The notes under the pieces were generated by a model. The model did not search any database and had not been told where the DNA came from. It saw only the letters and a list, made by a program, of their open reading frames with translations. Shown one piece after another: positions 33,028 to 42,380 of a DNA stretch of 64,000 nucleotides. The stretch's first letter is position 1. The number at the start of each line of letters is the position of its first letter. The DNA lies in NCBI RefSeq assembly GCF_014697355.1, contig NZ_JACJRQ010000001.1, forward strand, positions 648,124 to 712,123, in the 5' to 3' direction. A program made the position numbers and the translations under genes. Source of the DNA: Nostoc calcicola FACHB-3891 (GTDB lineage: Bacteria; Cyanobacteriota; Cyanobacteriia; Cyanobacteriales; Nostocaceae).

Positions 33028-33657
33028 CTATGCCTCAGTATTCACTCCACTCAGCTGCATAGACCCCAAATATTTGGTTAAATAAGGCGAAAAAACCTCA
33101 TAAATCAAGGTAAGTGGCTGTCCATGATGCCAAAATAGGTAGTGGCGACCCCAAAAAGGCCCGGTTACATTAAAACCTGACTGTAGCGCGGGAGAGTAAC
33201 CGTAATAAATTCCTCGCACATCCCGATACAATTCTGTGCGAAGACGAGCTAAACTCGCCCAAATTGGTAATGAGCGATTTTGCAAATATTCATCTACGTG
33301 GCTGGCTTCCCACCAAGAAGTAGCATATGCTAATCGCTGACCAGAAGATGTACGCAGCCACACTTGTCGCCGTAGTCGTGGTCCTGGGACAGCTTGGATT
33401 AAGTCAGGGGCATTATCCAAGTCCATGCCAATTAATGACATATCAATGACATCTACTTCTATCGGCTCACCTGTGAGTAATTCTAAGTGACGTGTTGGCG
33501 AACCGTCCCCCAAAAGCATTAGTTGCCAAGCTGGTGCCAGCTGAGTGTGAGGCAAACTTTTTTGAATTACTTCCTCTCCTCCTTGCCAAATCGGAGTCAG
33601 GCGGTGCCAAGCCCCTGGCAGTGTTAAATTGTTCGTTGGCGTAAAAGTAATAGTCAA
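33028..33657 (-). CDS. Chorismate lyase family protein (plastoquinone precursor)
   Basis: A 209-residue soluble protein of the cyanobacterial chorismate pyruvate-lyase family (DUF98/UbiC-like fold). It converts chorismate to 4-hydroxybenzoate, the head-group precursor of plastoquinone. Visible conserved parts are GDGSPTRHLELLTGEPIEVD near residue 60, RQVWLRTSSGQRLAYATSWW and the C-terminal GPFWGRHYLFWHHGQPLTLI EVF segment containing the expected catalytic Glu. Length and pattern match the group typified by the Synechocystis lyase. It is transcribed alone, with tRNA-Leu upstream on the same strand. Confidence 0.82.
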   Translation of the reverse strand: MTITFTPTNNLTLPGAWHRLTPIWQGGEEVIQKSLPHTQLAPAWQLMLLGDGSPTRHLELLTGEPIEVDVIDMSLIGMDLDNAPDLIQAVPGPRLRRQVWLRTSSGQRLAYATSWWEASHVDEYLQNRSLPIWASLARLRTELYRDVRGIYYGYSPALQSGFNVTGPFWGRHYLFWHHGQPLTLIYEVFSPYLTKYLGSMQLSGVNTEA

Positions 33658-33900
33658 TGTTTTTTACAAAACTTCACCTATCTCTATAAAAGCATAAAAT
33701 ACCATAGCCATAGCAGTCATTAGTCATTAGTCATCTCTTACAAATTTCTGATGCCTGGGCAAGCCGCAAAGCGTCTAATCTCGCAAGAGATTTTGCGCTT
33801 TGTCCTTTGACCAATCACCAATGACCCACTAGATTTAAGGGTCAACAGTCTCAGGTGTTTTGATCCTTTGACTGTTGACCCTTGATTAATAAACGAAAAA

Positions 33901-33981
33901 TGCGGATGGCGAGACTCGAACTCGCAAGGCAAAGCCACACGCACCTCAAGCGTGCGCGTATACCAATTCCGCCACATCCGC
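33901..33981 (-). tRNA. tRNA-Leu(GAG)
   Basis: On the minus strand GCGGATG (33981-33975) pairs with CATCCGC (33908-33902) as the acceptor stem. The D-arm reads GGCGGAATTGGTATACGC and the anticodon stem CACGC/GCGTG closes the loop TTGAGGT, giving anticodon GAG. A variable arm (GGCTTTGCC) typical of class II Leu tRNAs and the T-loop GTTCGAGTC follow. The discriminator is A at 33901, and CCA is not encoded. It reads CUC and CUU codons. Confidence 0.95.
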
Positions 33982-34442
33982 GCAGGTTGTCTGAATATAG
34001 ACTATAGCATAAAAAAATAATTATAGTAAGGTGAGTTCTAAGTTTCGGTTTGGAAAAATTTCAGTGTACGGTTTTATAAATTTTCTCAAGGCGGTATCAG
34101 ACTGACAGAAATGCAGCAGATGCATAAGTGATATTAAAAAGGGTTAGAGCTAGTGTAAGAGACACGGTGGGGTGCAAAAGCTGTCGCTCAAAGGGCAATG
34201 CCTTTTGAGGTCAAAAAGCTTGTGTGCGATCGCCAAAGACTAATTCGGGAAACTGGACAAGACTGGCAACAACAATGTTGTTAGTCTAGTTAAGCCCCGT
34301 AGAGGCAGCAAGCCCAATTCTTGACTTTGGTAAAGATGAAGGTTGAGAATCTCTTGTCATAATTTGAAATAACGCCAAAGCGTTGTTGCACATCAGATGG
34401 GAGAAAATGTCAATCTACTGGTACTAATATCGAAACTCCAAA
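33982..34442. promoter_or_regulatory. Upstream region of accC
   Basis: A 461-bp stretch without genes that contains the accC promoter. I see the CAACAACAATGTTG palindrome at 34267-34280 and a HIP1 site at about 34227. A plausible ribosome-binding site is weak before the ATG at 34443. Confidence 0.5.
34267..34280. promoter_or_regulatory. SufR-like operator sequence upstream of accC
   Basis: CAACAACAATGTTG fits the SufR consensus CAAC-N6-GTTG and is identical in all 14 bases to one of the two operators in the sufR-sufB region (54084-54097). It lies 162 bp before the accC start. One chance match per window is expected for the eight fixed bases alone, so function is only suggested by the spacer identity. 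Confidence 0.35.
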
Positions 34443-35786
34443 ATGAAGTTTGACAAAATATTAATTGCCAATCGGGGAGAAATCGCGCTTCGCATTCTCC
34501 GCGCCTGTGAAGAAATGGGGATTGCGACAGTTGCGGTTCACTCTAGTGTTGACCGTAATGCTCTCCATGTTCAACTTGCTGATGAAGCGGTTTGCATTGG
34601 CGAACCTGCTAGCAGTAAAAGTTATTTGAATATTCCCAATATCATTGCTGCTGCATTGACTCGCAATGCCACTGCTATTCATCCAGGTTATGGGTTTTTG
34701 GCAGAAAATGCCAAATTTGCAGAAATCTGTGCTGCCCATGATATTGCCTTTATCGGCCCAACTCCTGAAGCTATTAGGCTGATGGGGGATAAATCCACTG
34801 CCAAAGAAACCATGCAAAAAGCTGGAGTTCCGACAGTACCGGGTAGTAATGGGTTGGTTGAATCCGAGGAAGAAGGATTACAATTCGCTAAGGATATCGG
34901 CTATCCAGTGATGATTAAAGCCACGGCGGGTGGCGGTGGCCGGGGTATGCGCTTGGTACGTTCGGAAGATGAATTTGTCAAACTTTTCCTAGCAGCCCAA
35001 GGGGAAGCAGGAGCAGCTTTTGGTAATTCTGGCGTTTACATAGAAAAATTTATTGAACGTCCTCGGCACATTGAATTTCAAGTTTTGGCAGATAACTACG
35101 GTAATGTTATCCACTTGGGTGAACGAGATTGCTCAATTCAGCGGCGAAATCAAAAGCTACTAGAAGAAGCTCCGAGTCCCGCTCTCGATTCAGACCTGCG
35201 TGAGAAAATGGGACAAGCTGCTGTCAAAGCTGCCCAATTCATTAACTACACTGGGGCAGGCACTATCGAGTTTCTCTTGGATAAATCCGGTAAATTTTAC
35301 TTTATGGAAATGAACACCCGGATTCAAGTCGAACATCCTGTAACAGAGATGATTACTGGAGTAGATTTGGTTGTGGAACAAATCCGCATTGCTCAAGGGG
35401 AAAGACTCAAGCTTACGCAAGACCAAGTAGTTTTGCGTGGTCATGCGATCGAATGTCGTATCAATGCTGAAGACCCCGATCGCGATTTTCGCCCATCTCC
35501 GGGAAGGATCAGTGGCTATCTGCCCCCTGGAGGCCCTGGTGTTCGCATTGATTCCCACGTTTACACAGATTACCAAATTCCCCCTTATTACGATTCTTTA
35601 ATTGGCAAGTTAATTGTTTGGGGACCAGATCGCCCTACTGCTATTAACCGTATGAAACGCGCACTAAGGGAATGTGCCATTACGGGATTACCTACTACTA
35701 TTGGGTTTCACCAAAAAATTATGGAAACTCCACAGTTTTTGCAGGGTAATGTCTATACAAATTTTGTGCAGGAGATGAACGGGTAG
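34443..35786 (+). CDS. accC: Acetyl-CoA carboxylase, biotin carboxylase subunit
   Basis: A 447-residue ATP-grasp enzyme that carboxylates biotin on AccB as the first step of fatty-acid synthesis. The N-terminal biotin-carboxylase fold starts [18 protein letters not shown]. The glycine-rich ATP loop is [14 protein letters not shown] (about 159-172), catalytic residues sit in [13 protein letters not shown] and [14 protein letters not shown], and the C-terminal domain runs to [19 protein letters not shown] sequence. Length matches AccC of other bacteria. It is monocistronic here, with accB not adjacent, as in many cyanobacteria. A 14-bp SufR-type palindrome lies upstream. Confidence 0.97.
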   Translation: MKFDKILIANRGEIALRILRACEEMGIATVAVHSSVDRNALHVQLADEAVCIGEPASSKSYLNIPNIIAAALTRNATAIHPGYGFLAENAKFAEICAAHDIAFIGPTPEAIRLMGDKSTAKETMQKAGVPTVPGSNGLVESEEEGLQFAKDIGYPVMIKATAGGGGRGMRLVRSEDEFVKLFLAAQGEAGAAFGNSGVYIEKFIERPRHIEFQVLADNYGNVIHLGERDCSIQRRNQKLLEEAPSPALDSDLREKMGQAAVKAAQFINYTGAGTIEFLLDKSGKFYFMEMNTRIQVEHPVTEMITGVDLVVEQIRIAQGERLKLTQDQVVLRGHAIECRINAEDPDRDFRPSPGRISGYLPPGGPGVRIDSHVYTDYQIPPYYDSLIGKLIVWGPDRPTAINRMKRALRECAITGLPTTIGFHQKIMETPQFLQGNVYTNFVQEMNG

Positions 35787-35933
35787 GGAGTGGGGAGTGG
35801 GGAGATGGGGAGCAAAGGGGCAGGGGAAAAGGTTAAAGGTTAAAGGGTAAAGGGTAAAGGGATAAATTTAACCTTTCCCCCTTACCCCTTTCCCTTTTCC
35901 CATTCCCAATGCCCCATGCCCAATGCCCAATAC
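35787..35933. repeat. Short tandem repeats after accC
   Basis: GGGAGTGGGGAGATGGGGAG, AAAGGGTAAAGGGTAAAGGG and CCCATGCCCAATGCCCAAT repeats fill the whole gap between the convergent accC and yggT genes. The AAGGTTAAAGG/CCTTTCCCC parts can pair. Confidence 0.75.
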
Positions 35934-36227
35934 CTAACTCACACGAGCCAGCATGGTAAGTAATCCTTGCTGGCCGAGGAGAATTTCTCGCACCAGGCTA
36001 AAAATACCAACCCAAATAATGGGGGTAATGTCTACTCCGCCGATGGGTGGCACGAGTTTTCGTAAGGGGATTAAAAATGGTTCAGTGGGCCAAGCTATTA
36101 AATTAAAGGGCAAACGATTCAGATTCACTTGGGGATACCAAGTGAGAATGATGCGAAATATAAATAAAAATGTCATCAGCCCTAAGACCGGGCCAAGAAT
36201 CCAAGCAGTCAGGTCAACACCAGTCAT
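35934..36227 (-). CDS. YggT family (Ycf19-like) membrane protein
   Basis: A 97-residue protein with two YggT helices and the conserved segment FRIILTWYPQVNLNRLPFNL followed by PTEPFLIPLRKLVPPIGGVD. YggT/Ycf19 proteins are small membrane proteins that help thylakoid membrane or cell-division organisation in photosynthetic bacteria. I chose the ATG at 36227 (MTGVDLTAWILGP), not the TTG twelve bases upstream. It converges with accC and is divergent from psbX. Confidence 0.85.
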   Translation of the reverse strand: MTGVDLTAWILGPVLGLMTFLFIFRIILTWYPQVNLNRLPFNLIAWPTEPFLIPLRKLVPPIGGVDITPIIWVGIFSLVREILLGQQGLLTMLARVS

Positions 36228-36467
36228 CGGTTTAAGCAACTATCTGCGAATAAACAAAACACTTGGGCGATCGCCAGCAAATTTTAAGCTTTGTAAAGCA
36301 CTCTCATTCCAATTTTATTTCAATAGAGAGCAACTGGGCACTGAATTTACTCAGCACTGGTTGAGAAAAAGCAATCATCAAGTTTGGCAGTTCCCGCCTA
36401 GAGGCTTCTCAAGAAAGTACTACACCATTAAAATTAGGATGAAGTGTGTAAAAAAAGGTTGAGAAGT

Positions 36468-36587
36468 ATGACGCCCGCTTTAGCAAATTTTCTTTGGAGT
36501 CTCTTTTGGGGTGGTTTAGGTGTTGTGATCCCCATTACAGTAGCTCTGATCTTCATTAGCCAAAAAGATAAAATTCAGCGTTCATAA
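36468..36587 (+). CDS. psbX: Photosystem II protein PsbX
   Basis: A 39-residue single-helix protein, MTPALANFLWSLFWGGLGVV then IPITVALIFISQKDKIQRS. This is the canonical PsbX, a small PSII subunit near cytochrome b559 that affects quinone turnover. GAGAAG lies shortly before the ATG at 36468. It is followed by ycf66 on the same strand after 249 bases. Length and motif are normal. Confidence 0.95.
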   Translation: MTPALANFLWSLFWGGLGVVIPITVALIFISQKDKIQRS

Positions 36588-36836
36588 TGCTTCGGACTGT
36601 CGAATAGACTCTCAGGAGCCACTGTTTCTCAGCTATCTACTTAAATAATTGCACCAAAAGCAGCATTTTTTGCTGCTGGGGCATTTGTAGCTGAGAAAAA
36701 CATGTTTTTTACTTTTCGGTGAATAGCTTCAGAGCTTCTTTGCCAGAGGCTTTGAAGCTTCAATATATGATGACTAATTAGAGTAGTGATTTTAATTGTG
36801 AGTCGCTAACATAGATTTGATATTGGGAAAACAGAA

Positions 36837-37760
36837 ATGATAAATTTTGGGCTGAACTCAGCCAGTGTTCTGGCTCAGGTAAATTTTGGGGCAAACTCAG
36901 CCAGTATTCTAGGAATTTTCCTGGCTGTGGCTGGGGCAGCACTGTATTTTCTCCGCACTGTACGTCCGGAACTGTCACGAGATCAAGATATCTTTTTTGC
37001 GGCAGTCGGCTTGCTCTGCGGCTTCATTCTCGTCTTTCAAGGATGGCGACTAGACCCGATTCTACAATTTGGTCAACTACTTTTAGTCGGCACAACTGTG
37101 TTTTTTGCAGTTGAAAGTATTCGACTACGGAGTATAGCTACCCAGCAAGCTAAGCGCAACACTCCCATTGTGGATGATGAGCGAGAGGTAAGTGGAAATT
37201 ATTCCTACAACCGCAATCGCAAGAAGTATGAAGCTGAGATGGATGCAGATTTAGAGCCACTACCTTATGAGGAAGAGGAAGAACGCCCGGAACCTCGCCG
37301 GATTCGTGGTAGCAGGGATAAGATTTCAACTCGTGATGACTACTACGAGGATCAACCCCCCCGCCGTTCCGAACGTCGCAACAGCAACAATAATGAAAGG
37401 CAGAGTCCAAGCAGCGATAGAACGCGGCGGCGTAGTTCTGGGCGTCCAGTAAGTCGCCCTTCTGAAAGCTTTGAAGATGAAAATTGGGGTTCTTCCTCTA
37501 GGGAAGTTGATGATTGGGAAGGTTCCAGTGGCGAAGTGAGAAAACCGTCTCGCCGCAATAATAATCCACCCCAACGACCAGAAAGCCGTGAAGATGATGT
37601 TGCTTCCAGACCAAGAAGGCGTCGTCCACCTACTGACTCGACTCCTCGAAGACCCCGCGAAGATGATGACGCGATTCCAACTGAATATGTACCATACAAC
37701 CCAATTGAAAAGCCTAATGAGAGGCCAGATAATTCAACGGATTTTGATGACGATGTTTAA
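36837..37760 (+). CDS. ycf66: Ycf66 family protein
   Basis: A 307-residue protein. The N-terminal about 95 residues form the Ycf66 domain, with two or three transmembrane helices (ASILGIFLAVAGAALYFL; DIFFAAVGLLCGFILVF; LLLVGTTVFFAVE). The C-terminal about 200 residues are strongly charged, disordered and Arg/Glu/Ser-rich (RRRSSGRPVSRPSESFEDEN). Ycf66 has no firm function and is found in cyanobacteria and some plastids. Its place after psbX suggests a thylakoid-related role. The start may be ATG 36837. Two similar NFGxNSAS stretches appear near the N-terminus. Confidence 0.85.
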   Translation: MINFGLNSASVLAQVNFGANSASILGIFLAVAGAALYFLRTVRPELSRDQDIFFAAVGLLCGFILVFQGWRLDPILQFGQLLLVGTTVFFAVESIRLRSIATQQAKRNTPIVDDEREVSGNYSYNRNRKKYEAEMDADLEPLPYEEEEERPEPRRIRGSRDKISTRDDYYEDQPPRRSERRNSNNNERQSPSSDRTRRRSSGRPVSRPSESFEDENWGSSSREVDDWEGSSGEVRKPSRRNNNPPQRPESREDDVASRPRRRRPPTDSTPRRPREDDDAIPTEYVPYNPIEKPNERPDNSTDFDDDV

Positions 37761-37807
37761 AACATCTGGTGTGGAGGTAGGTTTAGAGGCAGCGGAAAAC
37801 ACTTGAG

Positions 37808-38365
37808 GTGAAAAAATTTACGCCTAGATACTGGCTCCAAAGACCAATTCATTGGAGCCTGGTTTTTGGTTTTACAAGTTTGCTTGTATCTTGTGGTTCT
37901 AACGATATTCTTATTGGGCCTACTTCCCTCAACAGTCGCTACACTGAGGAGCAACCTGCTTTGAGCGGAAATGGGCGCTTTTTAGCGTTTGTATCTAATC
38001 GCAATGGCAATCAGCAGCTACTGGTGTACGATTTGGAAAGGCAAATATTTATTTCCACACCGGGTATAAACCGACAGGAAACCATTGCTGAAAGTCCTAG
38101 CTTGAGCTACACCGGGCGTTACATTGCTTATATTACTAGCGACCAAGGGAGACCAGTAGTAGCGCTTTACGATCGCGCCACCCAACAGTCGCAAATCCTC
38201 ACGCCAATCTATCGCGGTTGGGTCAGAAAACCCAATATTAGCCCAGATGGACGTTATGTTGTCTTTGAAAGCGCCAGCCGTGGTCAGTGGGATATTGAAG
38301 TCCTAGACCGGGGACCAAATGTAGAGTTAGATATTCCTAATGGTGCAACTGTAGCAGCCCCGTAG
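37808..38365 (+). CDS. TolB-like beta-propeller lipoprotein 1
   Basis: A 185-residue secreted protein. The N-terminal signal peptide ends in the lipobox LLVSC (Cys about residue 29), predicting a lipoprotein. The mature part has TolB/WD40-like PD40 repeats: ALSGNGRFLAFVSNRNGNQQ, SLSYTGRYIAYITSDQGR and ISPDGRYVVFESASRG. These are short propeller fragments, about three blades, so a full propeller would need oligomerisation or the paralogue. The start is GTG 37808 (GTGAAAAAATTTACG). It lies 47 bases after ycf66 and 212 bases before a paralogue of the same architecture. Confidence 0.8.
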   Translation: MKKFTPRYWLQRPIHWSLVFGFTSLLVSCGSNDILIGPTSLNSRYTEEQPALSGNGRFLAFVSNRNGNQQLLVYDLERQIFISTPGINRQETIAESPSLSYTGRYIAYITSDQGRPVVALYDRATQQSQILTPIYRGWVRKPNISPDGRYVVFESASRGQWDIEVLDRGPNVELDIPNGATVAAP

Positions 38366-38377
38366 GGGATGGGGAGT

Positions 38378-38545
38378 GGGGAGATGGGGAGTTAGGAGTT
38401 AGGAGTTGGGAGTTGGGAGTTGGGAGTTTGGAGTTGGGAGTTGGGAATTAGGAGTTAGGAGTTTGGAGTTTGGAGTTGGGAGTTGGGAATTAGGAGTTAG
38501 GAGTTAGGAGTTTGGAGTTTGGAGTTGGGAGTTTGGAGTTATGAA
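38378..38545. repeat. Heptamer array GAGTTGG/GAGTTAG/GAGTTTG
   Basis: Over twenty tandem heptamers GAGTTGG, GAGTTAG, GAGTTTG and GAATTAG fill the gap between the two TolB-like lipoprotein genes. Confidence 0.9.
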
Positions 38546-38589
38546 ACTCTTGACAGATGACTAACGACAGATGACTAATGACAATTATG

Positions 38590-39114
38590 ATGAAACGTAT
38601 TTTTTTTATACCTGTATTTATATGCTTAAGTTTATTGACTGGGTGTTTTGGCTACCCTCGGATTTTGAGTTATCCTTTCGATCCGGGGGGGCGGAGTCTC
38701 AATAGTTTAGCTTCGGAATTAGACCCCCAAATCTCTGGAAGATACATTGTTTTTGTTACTGACCGACGGGGTAGCCAAGATGTTTATATGTTTGATACGC
38801 TAACTCGTGATTTGGTTGATTTACCGGGCTTAAATTCTTTTGATACGATCGCCAATCATCCCAGCGTTTCCCAAGATGGTCGTTATATTGTGTTTGCAGC
38901 TAGTCGCCAAGGGCGATCGGCTATTTTTCTCTATGACCGAGAAACACGCCAATCACGAAATTTGACTTCTAACCTGCAAGCAGAAGTCCGCAACCCCACA
39001 ATTAGCGCTGATGGCAATCGAATTGCCTTTGAGTCCAGTAACAACGGACAGTGGGATGTTTTAGTATATGACCGTTATGGACGACCGTTGAATATACCCC
39101 AGGAACCGCGTTGA
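38590..39114 (+). CDS. TolB-like beta-propeller lipoprotein 2
   Basis: A 174-residue paralogue of the gene at 37808. The signal peptide ends in the lipobox LLTGC, then three PD40-type blades follow: ISGRYIVFVTDRRGSQDVYM, SQDGRYIVFAASRQGRSAIF and ISADGNRIAFESSNNGQWDV. The start is ATG 38590 (MKRIFFIPVFICLS), although the ATG three bases upstream is also possible. Both genes end in a QWDxxVxDRxxxxLxIP motif, indicating tandem duplication. TolB-like lipoproteins usually interact with envelope components; no specific partner is visible here. Confidence 0.8.
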   Translation: MKRIFFIPVFICLSLLTGCFGYPRILSYPFDPGGRSLNSLASELDPQISGRYIVFVTDRRGSQDVYMFDTLTRDLVDLPGLNSFDTIANHPSVSQDGRYIVFAASRQGRSAIFLYDRETRQSRNLTSNLQAEVRNPTISADGNRIAFESSNNGQWDVLVYDRYGRPLNIPQEPR

Positions 39115-39117
39115 ACA

Positions 39118-39325
39118 CAGTTAGGAGTTAGGAGTTAGGAGTTAGGAGTTAGGAGTTGGGAGTTAGGAGTTAGGAGTTAGGAGTTAAAATTCATGACTCC
39201 TAACTCATCATTCATCATTCATCACTCCTCACTCCTCACTCCTAACTCATCATTCATCATTCATCACTCCTCACTCCTCACTCCTCACTCATCATTCATC
39301 ATTCATCACTCCTCACTCCTAACTT
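39118..39325. repeat. Heptamer arrays with complementary arms
   Basis: GAGTTAG heptamers (39120-39185) are followed by repeated CTCACTCCTAACTCATCATT and CATTCATCATTCATCACTCC blocks (39193-39322). The second part is roughly the complement of the first, so long imperfect hairpins are possible at this convergent gene end. Confidence 0.85.
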
Positions 39326-40323
39326 TTCTTTTCTTCTTGTTGCACAGATTCAATGAGCGATCGCACTTGTTGTGTCCCCTGAGAAGGTTCAAAGGATAAG
39401 GGGAATTTACCGCGAGATAACATCCGCAATCCTAAGGGTGCAAGGCTGAGTAATCCTTTGAGGTCACGAAAATAATTACCGACTACTTGTAAGCCAAATT
39501 GACGTTCGTCGATCCAACCACCTTGTTTAACTAAATCTACCAATACTTTGCGGTGGCGAATTGAACGGCTGTCACTGGCTTGTTTTTCGCTGAGAATGTC
39601 TTGTTTAATTTTGGTGATTTGTTCTAGCGGTGCAACTTCCATTGGACAAACTGAATCGCAGTACAAACAACGGGTACAACCCCACACACCTTTAGTACCT
39701 TCGTTGTAACTTGCTAAGCGATTTTCGGTGTCGCTATCTCGTGAGTCTGCTACCATGCGGTAAGCTTTGGCAAGGGCATGGGGACCCACAAAATCTGGAT
39801 TTACTTCGCGGGCGTTGCACTCAGAGTAACAAGCACCGCACATAATACAGTTACCTGTTCGATCGAGGCGCGATCGCTCTTCTGGTGTTTGCAAAAATTC
39901 TCTTTCTGGTACTTGTCGGGCTGCTGTACTCACATAAGGAGCAACTGCTTCTAAATTGTTCCAGAAACTGCTCATATCTACAACCAAATCCTTAATCACG
40001 GGCATATTGCCGAGAGGGGCGATGGTGATTTCACCAATGGCATTTACTTTGCTTTGGGATGATGGTATTTGTTGTAGTCTGGCAAGTTCACTGCCCACAT
40101 TTTCTTTACAAGCTAAAGCCGATCGCCCATTAATTCGTATAGCACAGCTACCACAAATGGTATTGCGGCAATTTTTGCGAAATGCTAAAGTTCCATCTTG
40201 CTCCCACTTAATATGATTGAGGCAATCCAGGATTGTATTACCTGGTTGAGCCTCCACAATATAGGTTTGCACAACAGGGGAGGAATTTTGTTGCTGTCGA
40301 ATCACCTTAAAAATAACTTCCAT
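39319..40323 (-). CDS. sdhB: Succinate dehydrogenase/fumarate reductase iron-sulfur subunit
   Basis: A 334-residue iron-sulfur protein of complex II. The [2Fe-2S] ligands lie in NCRNTICGSCAIRINGRSAL (with a further Cys in ACKEN), the [4Fe-4S] motif is CIMCGACYSEC, and the [3Fe-4S] motif is CTRCLYCDSVCPME. It passes electrons from the SdhA flavoprotein to quinone at the thylakoid or plasma membrane. It is longer at the C-terminus than E. coli SdhB by about 90 residues, as in other cyanobacteria. I chose ATG 40323 (MEVIFKVIRQQ); a longer frame adds 17 residues without similarity. sdhA is not adjacent. Confidence 0.92.
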   Translation of the reverse strand: MEVIFKVIRQQQNSSPVVQTYIVEAQPGNTILDCLNHIKWEQDGTLAFRKNCRNTICGSCAIRINGRSALACKENVGSELARLQQIPSSQSKVNAIGEITIAPLGNMPVIKDLVVDMSSFWNNLEAVAPYVSTAARQVPEREFLQTPEERSRLDRTGNCIMCGACYSECNAREVNPDFVGPHALAKAYRMVADSRDSDTENRLASYNEGTKGVWGCTRCLYCDSVCPMEVAPLEQITKIKQDILSEKQASDSRSIRHRKVLVDLVKQGGWIDERQFGLQVVGNYFRDLKGLLSLAPLGLRMLSRGKFPLSFEPSQGTQQVRSLIESVQQEEKKS

Positions 40324-41767
40324 TGCTTCTAACCAAAATTTTAAAATTGCTTCATCAGCCTCAAAAATCATCATTCAAGGCGGGTAGTTGCCAAAAATCA
40401 CCCATATTCTTTTTACCAGGAATTCCAAGCCTGATGTTAATAAGCTGACGATAAAAGAGCAACTGATTCTAGTTTAAGGATAACCATTAAAGTTTTACTT
40501 GTAGCATCGCTGTACAACAGATTTGCGTCCAGTTTTGAGCTAAAACACCAAAATTGTCATCATACCCTTGCATTGAATTTAGCTGTTTGCAAGTGTCAAC
40601 CAAAGGTGGTTTGCTGAGAAAGTGACTGAGGTTGATTTCCTTTCTAGCGATAATATCCAAATTAAATGCATATCAACTTGTATCAGAGCAACTGGCTCTC
40701 AAAATCCGTCAAGCAAGAGCAAAGGCAAAATTTTTTGATTATATAGAAATGTGAAAGCGCACGATCAACATATGTCGGCGATCGTCAAGGGCTAGGCATA
40801 TGTTAAGAGATTTATTCTTCCTCTAGACAGACGTGCAGAATCCTCTGACGACTTTTTACTTGAGGGTAATAAACCCAGGAAAAATCCTCACCACTTTCAA
40901 AAAAAAGATCTTGCACCAGGAAACCTGGACAAGAGAGACTTTTTGCTTTTTGGCTCCTCTGAATCAAGAAAATCTTGAATTTCACTCATTGGTCAAAACT
41001 GCTCGTCTAAATTAGATAAATTTTTATAAAAGCCATAGGGCAATACTTACGCTTGCAATCAAGGGTTAGAAAAATCCTCACTGGTTTTTTCTGACTGAAG
41101 TCCAGTAATTTAAATAAAAATTTACCAGCAAGTTTAATTCAAAATTAAACAACTATTTTGCTATTATTAGTCCATGCTAGTATTTAATATAAAATTACGA
41201 ACTGACAAAACCAGAATCAATAGCCGTATCAGCGCGGCTAATACTGCTTTGTTGATTCGTAATGTAGAGACAAGGAAATTCGCGTCTCTACTCGCAGGAC
41301 AAAAGGGTGTATACCCATTGGACTCTATTGAAATACTATGCTGTCCTCAGCTTTTGAGTATGAGTAGAGAAATCTGTACTTGCTCATTGGCAAGAAAGGC
41401 AAGCACTAAAAGTGAAAAACCTGCAATTTCTTAGGTCTACGACATATTTGTAGTAGAACCTAGCCAATTTGTAAAGGTGGCTGAAATTTACACCGCTACA
41501 GTAGCGCCAAAAGAGAAAATAGTTTCCTTTTTAATGGCGAATAATGGTTTAAACTACCGTAAAATCACCAGAATAAACCTCTTTGGTAACTATGACCTCT
41601 AATAGGTTGTGAATAACCATAATAGAAGTGCTTTTGGCTGTGTTCAGCAGGAATTCATCGGTAAGACTAGAGTGCCAAGTAGGTTTATGCGAATGCTAAA
41701 AAGCCGAATACTGGCATGAAACTACATCGTTTATCAGTTTGGAGAGAGTAAGGAAAAATTGAGCATA
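40324..41767. other. Intergenic region of 1.4 kb before cyAbrB
   Basis: No supported gene. Short open frames at 40833-41015 and 41174-41434 show no family features. I see a HIP1-like CGGCGATCGTC at about 40778, a GTAGAGACAAGGAAATTCGC then GTCTCTAC hairpin (41264-41290), and an AGGTCTAC/GTAGTAGAACCT imperfect stem (41433-41462). The last roughly 300 bases probably form the promoter and leader of the AbrB-like gene. An sRNA cannot be excluded. Confidence 0.5.
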
Positions 41768-42208
41768 ATGAGTGAAACTGCAACCGCGCCATTAACCGGA
41801 AAAGCGTTACTTGCTAAAGTAAAAGAACTTTCCACTTTACCACGCCGAGAAAGAGCTAAGCAGTGCGGCTATTACACTGTTACTAAGAATAATCAGGTTC
41901 GAGTCAATCTCACGGATTTTTATGACGCTTTGCTATCGGCTAGAGGAATTCCTCTAAGTCCTGAAGCACCAAAAGATGGTCGTGGTCGTGAACCGACGTA
42001 TCGCGTTAGTGTCCATCAAAATGGTCAAATTGTGATTGGTGCCACATATACCAAAGCAATGGGCTTAAAGCCTGGAGATGAGTTTGAAATTAGATTGGGA
42101 TACAAGCATATTCACCTGATTCAACTTGGTGAAAGTGATAAAAAACTAACCTCACCAGATATTGACTCTGACGACGAATCGGACGAAGATTTGGACGAGG
42201 AAGAGTAA
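41768..42208 (+). CDS. Cyanobacterial AbrB-like transcriptional regulator (cyAbrB)
   Basis: A 146-residue DNA-binding protein of the cyAbrB family. The sequence ALLAKVKELSTLPRRERAKQ CGYYTVTKNNQ and the C-terminal AbrB-type swapped-hairpin fold (RVSVHQNGQIVIGATYTKAM GLKPGDEFEIRLG) are diagnostic. These global regulators act in carbon/nitrogen balance, hydrogenase and heterocyst gene control; Anabaena CalA is one example. The start ATG 41768 gives MSETATAPLTGKAL, as in Nostoc homologues. An acidic tail (DSDDESDEDLDEEE) ends it. A CPBP protease gene follows on the same strand after 172 bases. Confidence 0.9.
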   Translation: MSETATAPLTGKALLAKVKELSTLPRRERAKQCGYYTVTKNNQVRVNLTDFYDALLSARGIPLSPEAPKDGRGREPTYRVSVHQNGQIVIGATYTKAMGLKPGDEFEIRLGYKHIHLIQLGESDKKLTSPDIDSDDESDEDLDEEE

Positions 42209-42380
42209 ATTTCCTGATGGTAGGGATAAGTTTCGGGTGAATACTTGAATAACTTGTCCTTACCTGAACAGGAAACTGGCGGCTCTTCAGAGAATTTTGT
42301 CCAAGTAAAAAATACGATTAGACCCCTTGCCGGAGTCAGGAAATATAGTAGAGTCTTGATTAATCAGCAGGAAATCTATA

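Noticed and set aside
33738..33977. 79-residue minus-strand frame
   Set aside because: It is read through tRNA-Leu and repeat DNA, so it is a shadow.
40833..41434. Two short open frames before the cyAbrB gene
   Set aside because: No conserved pattern; the second runs through a GTAGAGAC hairpin repeat.
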